From: Gigaspora rosea | Lineage: Eukaryota > Glomeromycota > Glomeromycetes > Diversisporales > Gigasporaceae | Reading direction: 5' to 3' | NCBI GenBank assembly: GCA_003550325.1 | Contig: QKWP01000133.1 | Coordinates: 341,992 to 405,991, forward strand | Length of the DNA stretch: 64,000 nt | Shown here: positions 1 through 10,516 of the stretch, in pieces | Numbering within the stretch: position 1 is the first letter of the stretch | How the letters are laid out: each line of letters begins with the position of its first letter | The notes under the pieces: model-generated | What the model was told of the DNA's origin: nothing | Seen by the model: the letters and a program-made list of their open reading frames with translations, nothing else | Database searches by the model: none | Program-made: the position numbers and the translations under genes

Positions 1-185
1 AAAAATAAGATATAAATCAATAAGCATTCTTATATATGTTAGTAAGTCAAAATTCATTAAATACACACGGAAAACATCGTCATCAGAAATCGAAAAATCC
101 CACTTTCTAGGAACCTATAAAAAAAAAAAAATTAAAAAAGTTAAATATTTTATCATTTTAATTAAGAATCAAATAGATATAATTA

Positions 186-1579
186 TTAACCGCAAATTTT
201 CGACAACTCTGCCGATAATGAATTGATTGGCCCAGAAAGGTTTTTAAAATTAAGAAGTTTACTAGTAAGTTTATCTTTTGAATAATTTGGCAATTCGGTT
301 GATAACGTCGGAATAATTTCATCCGCAGTTTTGAATGCATTCAATATTGTTAATTCATTTTTGTTTTTTGCAAAATTACGAACTACTATCTTATACCACT
401 CTGACAAATTTTTATGGATATCAGATGCATTTGGTCTATTAGAAGGATTAGCGTCCATACATTTATTTGCTAATTGGATATAACAATCAGGAGTGCCATT
501 AGCAAACTCAGGACGTAATCCATTACATATTTTAATAGCTAATATCTCGTCATATTCAACTTTGTAGTGAGGTGGTTTTCCTGTAGAAACTTCAGTCATA
601 ATGATACCAAAACTATAAATATCTGATGATAGCGTATATGATCGTTCAGTTAAAACTTCTGGTGCAACATACGGTAAAACGCCGTAAATACTATCATCTA
701 AATCAGATTCATCTTTCTTTCTAGACAATCCTAGATCTGCGATATAAGATATTAAATCACCATTGATATATTGGTTTTGCAATATGTTACCACTATGAAA
801 ATCTCCATGAATATATTCTGCTTTGTGTAGTTTGAATAAATTTGCTGATATGTCAACAAGTTGTTTTAATTTACTTTTCCAATTAAGTTGTCGAATATTT
901 GATAATAGGAACTTGTGAAGGCTTCCTTTATTAGCATATTGAAATACCATCAAATACTCATTATTAGTTGTGTTTTGAGTTATTCCATACACCTCGAGAT
1001 TACTGCCCACTAATCTAAATTGCATGTAACTTTTAAACTTGTTAAATAATTAATATTTATAATGTTAATAATTTATCTATACTATATAATAAATAAATAA
1101 TTTCAACTTACTTCTTTTAAAAAATTCTTCTCTGATCCAGGTAATGTCTTAAGTGCAACTACACACGATGGTGTACGTGATTGTGTGTATTTACCTTCAT
1201 AATAAATTGTCCTTTTACCATCTAACCACGTTGCTGAAAACACTGAGCCAAAACCCCCTTCGCCAATCTTTTGAACATTATCTAATCTATTAAAAGGGAT
1301 CCACTCGATTAAATCTTCAAAGGATGTGGCTTTAAGTTGAAATTCTTTAATGCAATCATCGACATCTTTATTTCCACTTGTCCACCCTTGTATTGTTTTC
1401 AGAGGGTCACGTGCTTGACACCAAGCTTCAGATGTGTTATATCGGTTGCAATTTGCACATATTCCATAATCTTCATCTCTTTCAGACCTAAAATGCTCAA
1501 ATACCAACATATATTCATTTGTTACGGTGTCTTGAGTAAGTCCATGAACTTTGAGTTCGTTATTCTTTAATTGCATAAA
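186..1579 (-). CDS. Gene A exons 7-8: the only complete kinase domain of the array
   Basis: Exon 7 (1579-1112) supplies GEGGFGSVF, VALK and the alpha-C segment ending NFLKE. Exon 8 (1037-186) continues FKSYMQFRLVG, the hinge region MVFQYANKGSL, the catalytic loop YIHGDFHSGN, DLGLS, the APE motif, DIYSFG, RPNASD and a 70-residue tail ending SKICG. All residues needed for ATP binding and transfer are present. In exon 7 the last knuckle Cys is Arg (WCQARD), so that zinc site looks broken just before the active kinase. Confidence 0.8.
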
Positions 1580-4500
1580 CTGATTAATTAAAAATATGAA
1601 TTAAAATAAGGCAACATACAGTAGTATCGAATATAATAATTGAAATATCTATCTTACTTCTTTTAATGTATCTAATAAATTTGGCGAACTAGCTAATATT
1701 TTAAGCTCCACTACGCATGATGGTGTACGTGACTGTTTATATTCATCTTCATAATTTTCATTGACATATTTTTCCGTATATCGAATTCCATCTAGCCAGG
1801 TTACAAAAAATCTACAACCAATCTTTTGAAAATTATCTAATTTATTAAAAGGAATCCATTCGATTACATCGTCAAAAGATGTGGCTTTAAGTTGAAATTC
1901 TTTAATGCAATCATCGACATCTTTATTTCCACTTGTCCACCCATGTATTGTTTTCAGAGGGTCACATGCTTGACACCAAGCTTCAGATGTGTTATATCGG
2001 TTGCAATTTGCACATATTCCATAACCTTCATCTCTTTTAGACCTAAAATGTTCAAACACCAACATATGTTCATTTGTTACGGTGTCTTGAGTAAGTCCAT
2101 GTACTTTGAGTTCGTTATTCTTTAATTGCATAAACTGATTAATTAAAAATATGAATTAAAATAAGGCAACATACAGTAGTATCGAATATAATAATTGAAA
2201 TATCTATCTTACTTCTTTTAATGTATCTAATAAATTTGGCGAACTAGTTAATGTTTTAAGCTCCACTACGCATGATGGTGTACGTGACTGATTATATTTA
2301 CTGTATAGTCATAATTTTCATTTTTATATTTTTCTGCATATCGTACTCCATCTAACCAGGTTGCAAAAAATCTATCACCAATCTTTTGAAAATTATCTAA
2401 TTTATTAAAAGGAATCCATTCGATTACATCTTCATACGAAGTGGCTTTAAGTTGAAATTCATGAATGCAATTATCGATATCCTTATTTCCACTTGTCCAC
2501 ACTTGAGTTGCTTTCAGAGGGTCACATGTTTGACACCAAGCGGGCGATGTGTTATATCGAGTGCAATTGGCACATTTTCCATAATGTTCATTCCTTTCAA
2601 ATTCATCAAATACTATCATATATTTATTAGTAGTTATGTTTCGAGTTAATCCATAGATACGTGATTTACCCTCTAATTGCATATTATTTTTAAACTTACA
2701 AAATATAAATAGAATTGATGTAAAATATGTTATCAATTAAATAAGCTACATATAATATAAATAATATTATCTTACTTCTTTTAATGTATCCAATAAATTT
2801 GGTGAACTAGATAATGTTTTAAGATCCACTACGCATGATGGTGTACGTGACTGTTTATATTCATAATTATTATTTTCATTTTTATATTTTTCCATATAGC
2901 GTTTTCCATCTAACCAGGTTGCAAACAATCTATCACCGAACTTTTGAATATTAACTAATTTATTAAAAGGAATCCATTCGATTACATCTTCATAAGATGT
3001 AACTTCAAGTTGAAATTCATTGATGCAATTATCGACATCCTCATTTCCACTTGTCCATCCTTGTGTTGTTTTCAGAGGGTCACATTCTTGGCACCAAGCT
3101 CGCGATGTGTTATACTGGTTGCAATTTGCGCACATTCCATTATATTCACTTCTTTTAGACCCAAATTGATCAAATACCAACATATATTCATTTGTTACGG
3201 TATTTTGAGTAAGTCCATGTACTTTAAGTTCGTTATTCTTTAATTGCACACAATCTTTAAACTTATTAAATGCAAATATGAATTAAAATAAGGCATTATA
3301 CTGTAGAATTGTATAATAATAATTTAAATAGATTATCTTACTTCTTTTAATGTATCAAATAAATTTAGCGAACTAGTTAATGCTTTAAGTTCCACTAGGC
3401 ATGATGGTGTACGTGACTGTTTATATTCATATTCATCATTTTCATTTTTATATCTTTCCAAACATCGTATTCCATCTAACCAGGTTGCAAAAAATCTATC
3501 ACCGACATTTTGAATATTATCTAATTTATTAAAAGGAATCCATTCGATTACATCTTTATACGATGTGGCTTGAAGTTGAAATTCATGAATGCAATCATCG
3601 ACATTTTTATTTCCACTTGTCCATCCCTGTGTTGTTTTCTTAGGGTCACATGTTTCACACCAAGCGTAATCTGTGTTATATCGGTTACAATTGGCACATT
3701 TTCCATAATATATATATCTATTTGAACTAAATTGATCAAATACCAACATATATTCATTTTTGATTTTGTTTTGAGTTAATCCATAGACCTTTTCACCCTC
3801 TAATTGCATATGATTTTTAAACTTACAAAATGCAAATAGAATTTATGTAAATATATTATCAATTAAATAAATTATTATACGTAATAAATAATATAATCTT
3901 ACTTCTTTTAATGTATCAAATAAATTTAGCGAACTAGTTAATGCTTTAAGTTCCACTAGGCATGATGGTGTACGTGACTGTTTATATTCATATTCATCAT
4001 TTTCATTTTTATATCTTTCCAAACATCGTATTCCATCTAACCAGGTTGCAAAAAATCTATCACCGACATTTTGAATATTATCTAATTTATTAAAAGGAAT
4101 CCATTCGATTACATCTTTATACGATGTGGCTTGAAGTTGAAATTCATGAATGCAATCATCGACATTTTTATTTCCACTTGTCCATCCCTGTGTTGTTTTC
4201 TTAGGGTCACATGTTTCACACCAAGCGTAATCTGTGTTATATCGGTTACAATTGGCACATTTTCCATAATATATATATCTATTTGAACTAAATTGATCAA
4301 ATACCAACATATATTCATTTTTGATTTTGTTTTGAGTTAATCCATAGACCTTTTCACCCTCTAATTGCATATGATTTTTAAACTTACAAAATGCAAATAG
4401 AATTTATGTAAATATATTATCAATTAAATAAATTATTATACGTAATAAATAATATAATCTTACTTCTTTTAATGTATCAAATAAATTTAGCGAACTAGTT

Positions 4501-4986
4501 AATGCTTTAAGTTCCACTAGGCATGACGGCGTGCGTGACTGTTTATATTCATATTTATAATTTTCATTTTCATATCCTTCCACATATCGTATTCCATCTA
4601 ACCAGGTTGCAAAAAATCTATCACAGATATTTTGAATATTATCTAATTTGTTAAAAGGAATCCATTCGATTACTTTTGTATAAGATGTTGCTTTAAGTTG
4701 AAATTCATGAATACAATTATCGATATCTTTATCTCCACTTGTCCATCCTTGTGTTGTTTTCTGAGGGTCGCATGTTTGACACCAAGCTGGCGATGTGTTA
4801 TATTGGTTACAATTTGCTAGGGATGGAAAATGTTTTTTATTACGTAATTAAAAACAGGTGAAGATTATGTTTAAAAACAATTTTAACTATTCGGGCTTTT
4901 AATTATCACATGTTTTAAATCGGTGAAAAAGTGTTTAAAACTGTTTTTTTTCCATCCCTACAATTTGCACATTCTTGCATTGACAT
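186..4986 (-). CDS. Kinase gene A: tandem N-lobe/Cys-knuckle exon array ending in one TKL-like kinase domain
   Basis: Eight exons on the minus strand are read as 4986-4464 (contains a MITE), 4382-3903, 3821-3342, 3261-2776, 2694-2213, 2134-1658, 1579-1112 and 1037-186. Introns are 74-81 bp with GTAAGW donors and AG acceptors, all phase 0. Exon 1 starts MSMQECANC. Exons 2-7 each encode beta-4/5 (VYGLTQ...EYMLVF), a CX2C-X9-CX2C knuckle, WTSGN...D, IEWIPFNKLDN and an N-lobe ending in LKE. Only exon 7 has a normal glycine loop (GEGGFGSVF) and VALK. Exon 8 has the C-lobe with HGDFHSGN (catalytic Asp and Asn kept), DLG in place of DFG, and APE. The likely product is a Ser/Thr or Tyr-kinase-like protein, substrate unknown. 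Exon 5 is frameshifted and exon 1 interrupted, so the gene may be a pseudogene unless those are spliced around. The exon chain is inferred; transcripts were not seen. Confidence 0.72.
2213..2694 (-). pseudogene. Gene A exon 5, frameshifted
   Basis: The exon has the usual FKNNMQLEGKSRIYGLTR start, CX2C...CX2C knuckle and IEWIPFNKL segment. Its length is 482 nt, one short of a multiple of 3. Near 2300 the frame shifts between NYDY and the expected QSRTPSC segment, so in-frame translation runs into unrelated residues. Both splice sites survive. Because flanking introns are phase 0, skipping this exon would keep the protein open. Confidence 0.8.
3342..4382 (-). repeat. Gene A exons 2 and 3: very recent 561-bp tandem duplication
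   Basis: Exon 2 (4382-3903) and exon 3 (3821-3342) encode identical proteins, and the intron upstream of each is also identical. The offset is 561 bp. Gene B has only one corresponding exon (16967-16491). This is a fresh expansion of the exon array by one unit, probably by unequal crossing-over or replication slippage. An assembly artefact cannot be excluded because the copies appear identical. Confidence 0.85.
4464..4986 (-). CDS. Gene A exon 1, interrupted by a MITE
   Basis: The ATG at 4986-4984 gives MSMQECAN. The frame then breaks at an inserted 143-bp element plus an 8-bp target duplication (151 bp in total, not a multiple of 3). Beyond the insert the frame resumes as CNQYNTSPAWCQTCDPQ, continues through WTSGDKD and IEWIPFNKL, and ends LFDTLKE before a gtaaga donor at 4463. 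Paralogue B exon 1 (17432-17058) is the same exon without the insert. If the element is removed as an intron from 4961 to 4817, exon 1 is open at 378 nt and the first Cys pair changes from CX2C to CX4C. Confidence 0.7.
4817..4961 (-). other. Candidate intron created by the MITE (introner-like)
   Basis: On the minus strand the last base of the target duplication plus the element edge reads gtaggg (donor at 4961). The other edge reads ccctag (acceptor ending at 4817). Splicing these removes 145 of the 151 inserted bases and leaves 6, so CANC becomes CANSNC in frame. This is an inference from the sequence; gtaggg is a weaker donor than the gtaaga/gtaagt used elsewhere in the gene. Confidence 0.5.
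4818..4960. mobile_element. hAT-type MITE in gene A exon 1
   Basis: This 143-bp element has perfect 13-bp terminal inverted repeats (tagggatggaaaa and its complement). It is flanked by identical 8-bp direct repeats caatttgc at 4810-4817 and 4961-4968. An 8-bp target duplication and a TAGGG-type end are diagnostic of the hAT superfamily. There is no transposase, so it is non-autonomous. The empty site is preserved in paralogue B at 17407-17414 (cagtttgc, single copy). Confidence 0.9.
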
Positions 4987-6400
4987 GATTTTAACGTTGA
5001 TGTGTTACTATTTGCAAGAAATTAGATATATATAATATATATAACAAATTGTGTTACACAATTGAGTGTCTAACACTGCAGCTTTGCATACATTAATGAT
5101 CGTTACACTGCCTGCGCACATTTATTCTTGATCGTTGCACATTTATTCGTTTTGACTTGAATTAAATAATCAATCAGACATATTAATAATTAAGAATGTT
5201 ATATAATTTTGGGTGATTAAAACGAATTTTGGCACCTTTTAACCATTAAAAGCAATAGTAATATTAGTTTGGAGATTTTTATAGTTTGTTTGCTTTTGAC
5301 ATTTAATATATTATAGTAAACAATAAATGCTTACGTTATTTTGTAACTTAAGTCACTAAAATGTTAGATCATAACCAAAATTGAGATAAGCCTATAAAAT
5401 AGAACTAAATTGTACAATATTTAATAAAGTTATATTGGTTAACATTGTTTAATTGAAATATGAATCTTAACAACTTGTGATTAAATGTTCAAACATTATG
5501 TAGATGGAAATTGCTAGCTCGTCCAAAATTAGTTATGTGTCTAGATTTAAAAATTAATATCGGTAGACCATTTTTTTCACCTGTTTAAGGGCGTTTCAAA
5601 TGCCTTAATAAATCTAAAATTTATTTAGTGGAAACTAGGTTAAATTGGTCAAGTGTATTAATCATTAGCATGAATATGCGTAATTCGATAATGCTTATTT
5701 TTATTAGCAAAAAATATTGAAATGAATTTGTCATTTTAAAAAATCAACTAACTTTTTGCCATAATTATTCTTTTTTATGCCTGCTTTGAAAAATTTTGTG
5801 TTCGAACTTTCAAAGGCACCACCACATAACGATTATTATTTTTTTCTCGTCACAAAAAACAATAGACAATACTTATCATTCTTGGCTTTTATCTATATGC
5901 CAACAAGTTCAATTATTACATCAATAATCCCTTCATTTAATACAGCAAAGACCTAAAACTCGTGGGTTCTTTTAATCGTAGACGAGGATTATAATTCTTT
6001 TCGCGACATGTTCGATAATAAATTTTCTTGATAAATTGCCAAAGAATATAAAAATAATGCCTAATATATATATATATTATATTTATATATGTATAGTTAT
6101 AATTGTATTTATAAATAAATATGAAATGATTACTAGATAATGGATTCATATAATAAATAACATATTAAAATTGGTAAAATCAGTAAACTGAGCAACAGGG
6201 ACTGCCGATGCTTCGTATTTGTTCTTGTTTAATAGTATCTTTTGTTTTTTATTTTTTGACGATGTTATTTGACAAATTATAGAAGAACTGCTCAAATATT
6301 GGTTGCATTGTTTATTTTGATTGATTTTAATAAATGAGCACTATTACATAGATGATTTGTCTTGAGAAATTTCAATTACGTCATAAATTGCATATTCAAA
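4987..6400. other. 5' flank of gene A, no gene seen
   Basis: AT-rich sequence without a credible open frame. It aligns along its length with 17433-18812 upstream of gene B, and part of it (about 5230-5500) recurs in a more diverged form at 28446-28830. No transfer RNA or other RNA gene was recognised. Confidence 0.6.
5026..5043 (-). promoter_or_regulatory. TATA-like tract upstream of gene A
   Basis: An alternating TA run lies 40-57 bp upstream of the gene A ATG. A similar tract is conserved at the same place in gene B (17473-17481), although the surrounding sequence has drifted. The inferred 5' UTR would be very short. Confidence 0.3.
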
Positions 6401-6981
6401 TTCTCAATGTAAATATAATTATTTGTGAGCTTAATTGCGATCACTTGTTAAACACATCGAGGTTTGTCTTACGTTAGCGTTTGGTGCAATCTTAATTCAT
6501 TATTATCATTATTATAATTATTATCGGTGGCTCAAGGAACAAGTTTTATCTGCAAGATTATCTAATTGTTACTTATTAAAATCTGATAAATTTATTAGAT
6601 TCACCAAACGTTAGTATTAAAGCGAAAAGTTATTTAAAAAAAACTTGAATAAATATGCAATTATTCGAAAATAATATTCGCAAAGAATGTTATTAAAAAT
6701 TATCAGGGCGCAAAAAAAAAAAACTATTAAAAATTAATGTTGAAAAAAAAGAAAAAAAATTTATTTGACATGACTGTTTCAATCTCATGAAATATTTGTC
6801 CAATGAGAGATAAACATTTCATCCGTCAAATAGGAATTTTCGAGGAAATTAGTAAATCCTACAACTACATTTATTCGTTTTTTAACAATTAAACTTGTAT
6901 TAGATAATAATCTTACATATATAATAGACTCGAATATTGCATTAATGATTAATGTAATAATTTTTGATTTGCAAATATTAT

Positions 6982-7177
6982 AGCGCTTTGCAAAAAGATG
7001 TGACCCGATGATTTTTTTAATGATGATGGCTGAGAATCACTGAGATTTCAGATTGTCTGTTACGTTATATTTTCGATTGGTTACGTTTATATTTCTTTGA
7101 AATCGGTATAATTCTTAAAATTTCAAAAAATCTATAAAATCTCCGATTTTCACAGCCACATCTTTTTGCAAAGCGCT
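6982..7177. mobile_element. MITE with 21-bp terminal inverted repeats
   Basis: The terminal repeats are agcgctttgcaaaaagatgt plus g at 6982-7002 and the exact complement at 7157-7177. The element is about 196 bp with no coding capacity. Its ends resemble those of the larger element at 27500-28439 (shared TTTGCAAA and GATGTGAC words), which sits at the equivalent point of the second copy of the segment. Confidence 0.75.
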
Positions 7178-7189
7178 GCAGTTGCTTGG

Positions 7190-8210
7190 ATCGATTTTTA
7201 ATGACTTCTTATAGTCATTAAACGATTATTAATATATCGATGCACTAATCCTCGATCGTTCAATGCTACAGCATTAATTGGCATACTTTCTAATGATTCT
7301 GTACTGTAATATCAATAAGAAATTATTAATTTCATATTTTAGATAAGTTTGTCCACGTAAATGTAATGCCCAACCACATTCAGCCGGATTTCCAATGATT
7401 TATTTAAATGCGTTAATGAATCCTCATATTTGCCTGTCTCTTGAAAAATTTTTCCACATTCACTTAACATAATACAGTAATATTTGGTTGTATATTTAAT
7501 GAACTATTTATATCTGCAAGTGACTCTACATATTTTTCTTGTTTTAGATAAATAATTCAACGGATAAATAATTTTTTTAAATCATTTGAATCAATATCTG
7601 ATTTATTTAAAATTGCAAATGCTTCATTTAAATCTACACTCGATGCTTCATACATACTCATCATACTATATAGTGTAAGCACATCACCTGGTTCGGTTTC
7701 AAGTGATTCAATAAGTATTTCAGATTTGATATGCCATTCCACGAATATATAATGCTGTAGCATTATCTGGTCGAATTTCTATTAATTTATTAAATTATCG
7801 TGTGATCCTTCATATTTACCAATTTCTACAGGTTAACCCTCAATTACTTAATATATTCGCTTTATTAGGATCAATTATTAATGAATAATTTAAATCTTAA
7901 GGGATTCATCATATCTACATAGCATTTGATAGACTTACCTTGATTAATACATCTGGATCTTTGAAATTAATTTCTAATGACGTGTTAATTTCTGTAACTG
8001 ATTTCTCAAATTTGACATCGTTAAAACGTTTATCCACGATTTGTCAATTCTAATGGCTTATTAAAATCCGTAATTCAATGCTTTAACATTATTTGAATCG
8101 GGTTCCAATAATTCATTCAAATGCATTAATGCTTTTTCGTAATCGCTTATTATAAGTCGGGAATTGAGTGATAAATTCTGAACCGGAATAATTTACTGAA
8201 TTAGAATAGG
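7190..8210 (-). pseudogene. Decayed tetratricopeptide-repeat (TPR) gene, copy 1
   Basis: On the minus strand, fragments in different frames read as TPR units. Examples are SDYEKALMHLNELLEPDSNN near 8100, a second unit with KSVTEINTSLEINFKDPDVL near 8000, an open stretch at 7763-7557 with IESLETEPGDVLTLYS, ETGKYEDSLTHLNKSLEI near 7430 and WALHLRGQTY near 7360. Frameshifts and stops separate them, so no protein is made. TPR arrays of this form are common in Glomeromycotina, often beside kinases. A matching relic lies at 29380-30475. Confidence 0.75.
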
Positions 8211-9055
8211 CTTCATATATCTGACATTGTTTTACGCACGTTTATTAAATAATTGCTTGAATTTTAGCAATTTGGGTGAATGTGGACGAGTAGACTCGTG
8301 GGTTGAACGTAGGTAAAGATATGATTTATATCCAGATAAAAATAACTATTTACGTTCAATAAAAGTGAATTCTAATACAATTAAAATTCTCTTCTAGGTT
8401 TATATATTTAATAAATGGAATACATACAATTCATCAAAATATAATTCCGCATTTAATTTATTAACAATTCTAGCTAATTTTAATAGTTAAATAACACGAA
8501 TAAAAATTAAATAGTGGTAAATAGCAGATTTTAAAAGTACCGATGAATAAATGATTAATACATTCATAGGCTAAATAAAATGAGATATAATAGCTCATCT
8601 AAATATAAAAATTCAAATAAAAAACGAGATATTTGCTGTATAATGCTTAAGCTATATAATAATTAAATGAAAAGTGACTTAAATACTTCTATTTGAGGGT
8701 TTCAGAATGATAATATTCTTCAGTAGCGTTTTTGCTATGTAGAATTATGTAACTCCAAAAAATGAAGTTTCTTAATTTAATCTGAAACTTTTGATTAATA
8801 CCTCTATCAGAACAAAGTGGGATAGAATACCTATTCTATGACTCAAATGTGTATATTTCTCTACTAATCAATATAAATAAAAAATTTGATATGCTTTAAT
8901 TTTTAAATAATAACAAACTTATCTTGATTTATGAATGACCGTAATTGACTATGTGACGTGAATATAAGAAAAAAAACATGAATAATATTAAATATCATGA
9001 AGATGATATTGTCAGCAAAGTCATTAATAAAACGAGGTTATCATAATGTAGGCTA

Positions 9056-9965
9056 TTAAGCTTTAGTAATTTAGTAGTTTCCGAATTGAACTGATCAATT
9101 CTTCAAGAATAGTCACGCGGATTAGTTGAATTTTTAGAAATGACTTGTCATGCGACCAAGTACTTATCTTGCCAATTATCGTTATGTTTTCGATATTTGA
9201 CTGTACGAATTTATCACGTTGATCTATTTATATAATGAAATTTAAAAAATTTGTCTAGTAAAAGCTTAGGATGTTTTTTTTTAAAAAAAGTTGCTCTAAA
9301 AATTTAATTTGATTTTTTAACTTGCAAATAATTTACAATTTGAATCGTTAAAGTATGAAATATAATTTGTTGAATTGTTAAATTATAAAATATAATTTGT
9401 TTGAACCATTAAAGTATTATTTATTTGAACCATTAATCTATAAACTACCGGTAGTTAGTATTTTTTTTTTTCTGCACTCATAAAGTAGATGTGTTATAAA
9501 AGCCTATATCATATAAATAACTTATAGTCTTTTAATTTTAAAGCGTTTTAACCTTTAATCAGTGATATACGAGTTTGAGTCAATAAAAACCAAGCAATCT
9601 TTTTTTTACATTGAATTTCTATTATCAAGAAAATCTCCAATTGAACAGCGGTCTGCAAAATTTGATCAAAAATACATCATTTTGTAAACACGATAATTCA
9701 TTTGTCCACAATCAGATTTCCGAATATAAACCAGAGATCTTCACGAGTTAAAGAATTATTGTGTGAAACACCACTTCCGTTTATGAATTACAGCTAGAGA
9801 TGATCACTTATTACAAAATAGTCTATTGACTCGATTATATAATTTTTATCATTAATCGAATTAAGTTAATGATAGAGTATAATGTCATAAATTCGATTAA
9901 AATAGATTAATCATATTGACCGATTAAGTAGTTATACGATAAGAAAACTAACGCGCAAAATAAGT
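9056..9965. other. Spacer, no gene seen
   Basis: AT-rich sequence with no convincing open frame. Around 9335-9435 there are three or four degenerate copies of a unit containing ttgaaccattaaagta/tataatttgt. Nothing else stands out. Confidence 0.4.
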
Positions 9966-9967
9966 TA

Positions 9968-10180
9968 CCGCAAAAGTGTGTGTATAAGATCCCAAAATAT
10001 TAGACCAAGCGCGAACAATGGAATCTTTATTCATTAAATGCTCAAATAGCCAGACTACCTATTATAGATACAATATGTATATGCACCTTAAATTTTTCCT
10101 TTCACAATATAATCTCAACTAAAATGTTTAAAAACTTGTAGAATAAAATAAACCCAGATATTGTATGCACACTTTTGCGG
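9968..10180. mobile_element. Tc1/mariner-type MITE
   Basis: The 213-bp element has perfect 13-bp terminal inverted repeats (ccgcaaaagtgtg) and a TA dinucleotide on each side (9966-9967, 10181-10182), as expected for Tc1/mariner insertion. It contains no transposase. Confidence 0.8.
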
Positions 10181-10516
10181 TATAACAATTGGTGTAGCAA
10201 TGAATTCCGCTAAAACACTGCTTTATTCTTGGCATTTACTAATTCAGTGATCTAAATAACTAAGCTTTATTCAAACCTTAAGTTTCAAAACTAAAGTTGT
10301 AACTTTCAATAAATTTATTTAATTTAAAGTAAATAAAGTCAATTCAGATTATTTCCTATCGGCTATTAAAAATAATGTATTTATATAATTAAATAAACCA
10401 TAATTTTACTTAATAGAATGAAAATATTAGATACATACGTGAAGTAATGTAATTATCAATTGAAAGATCGCATATACCAGAACCTATAAATTAAACAGTT
10501 ATTAAAATTTCATTGC

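Larger units (their letters stand above)
1..9055. repeat. Segmental duplication, copy 1
   Basis: This segment carries kinase gene A, its 3' flank (1-185), its 5' flank (4987-6400), a MITE and a decayed TPR gene. The first 185 bases match 13146-13328 almost base for base. The 5' flank matches 17433-18812, and 6405-9055 matches 26905-31840. The second copy is therefore collinear but split by about 8.1 kb of other DNA. Divergence is mostly single-base changes and small indels. The boundaries were placed by eye and are uncertain by tens of bases. Confidence 0.8.

Noticed and set aside
1337..3243. Plus-strand open frames opposite the array exons (1337-1570, 1892-2125, 2452-2649, 3010-3243)
   Set aside because: They repeat only because the minus-strand exons repeat. 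They are antisense shadows without their own motifs.
3548..3757. Second open frame inside gene A exon 3 (and its twin at 4109-4318)
   Set aside because: It is an alternate frame of a strongly conserved coding exon. The real frame carries the knuckle and kinase motifs.
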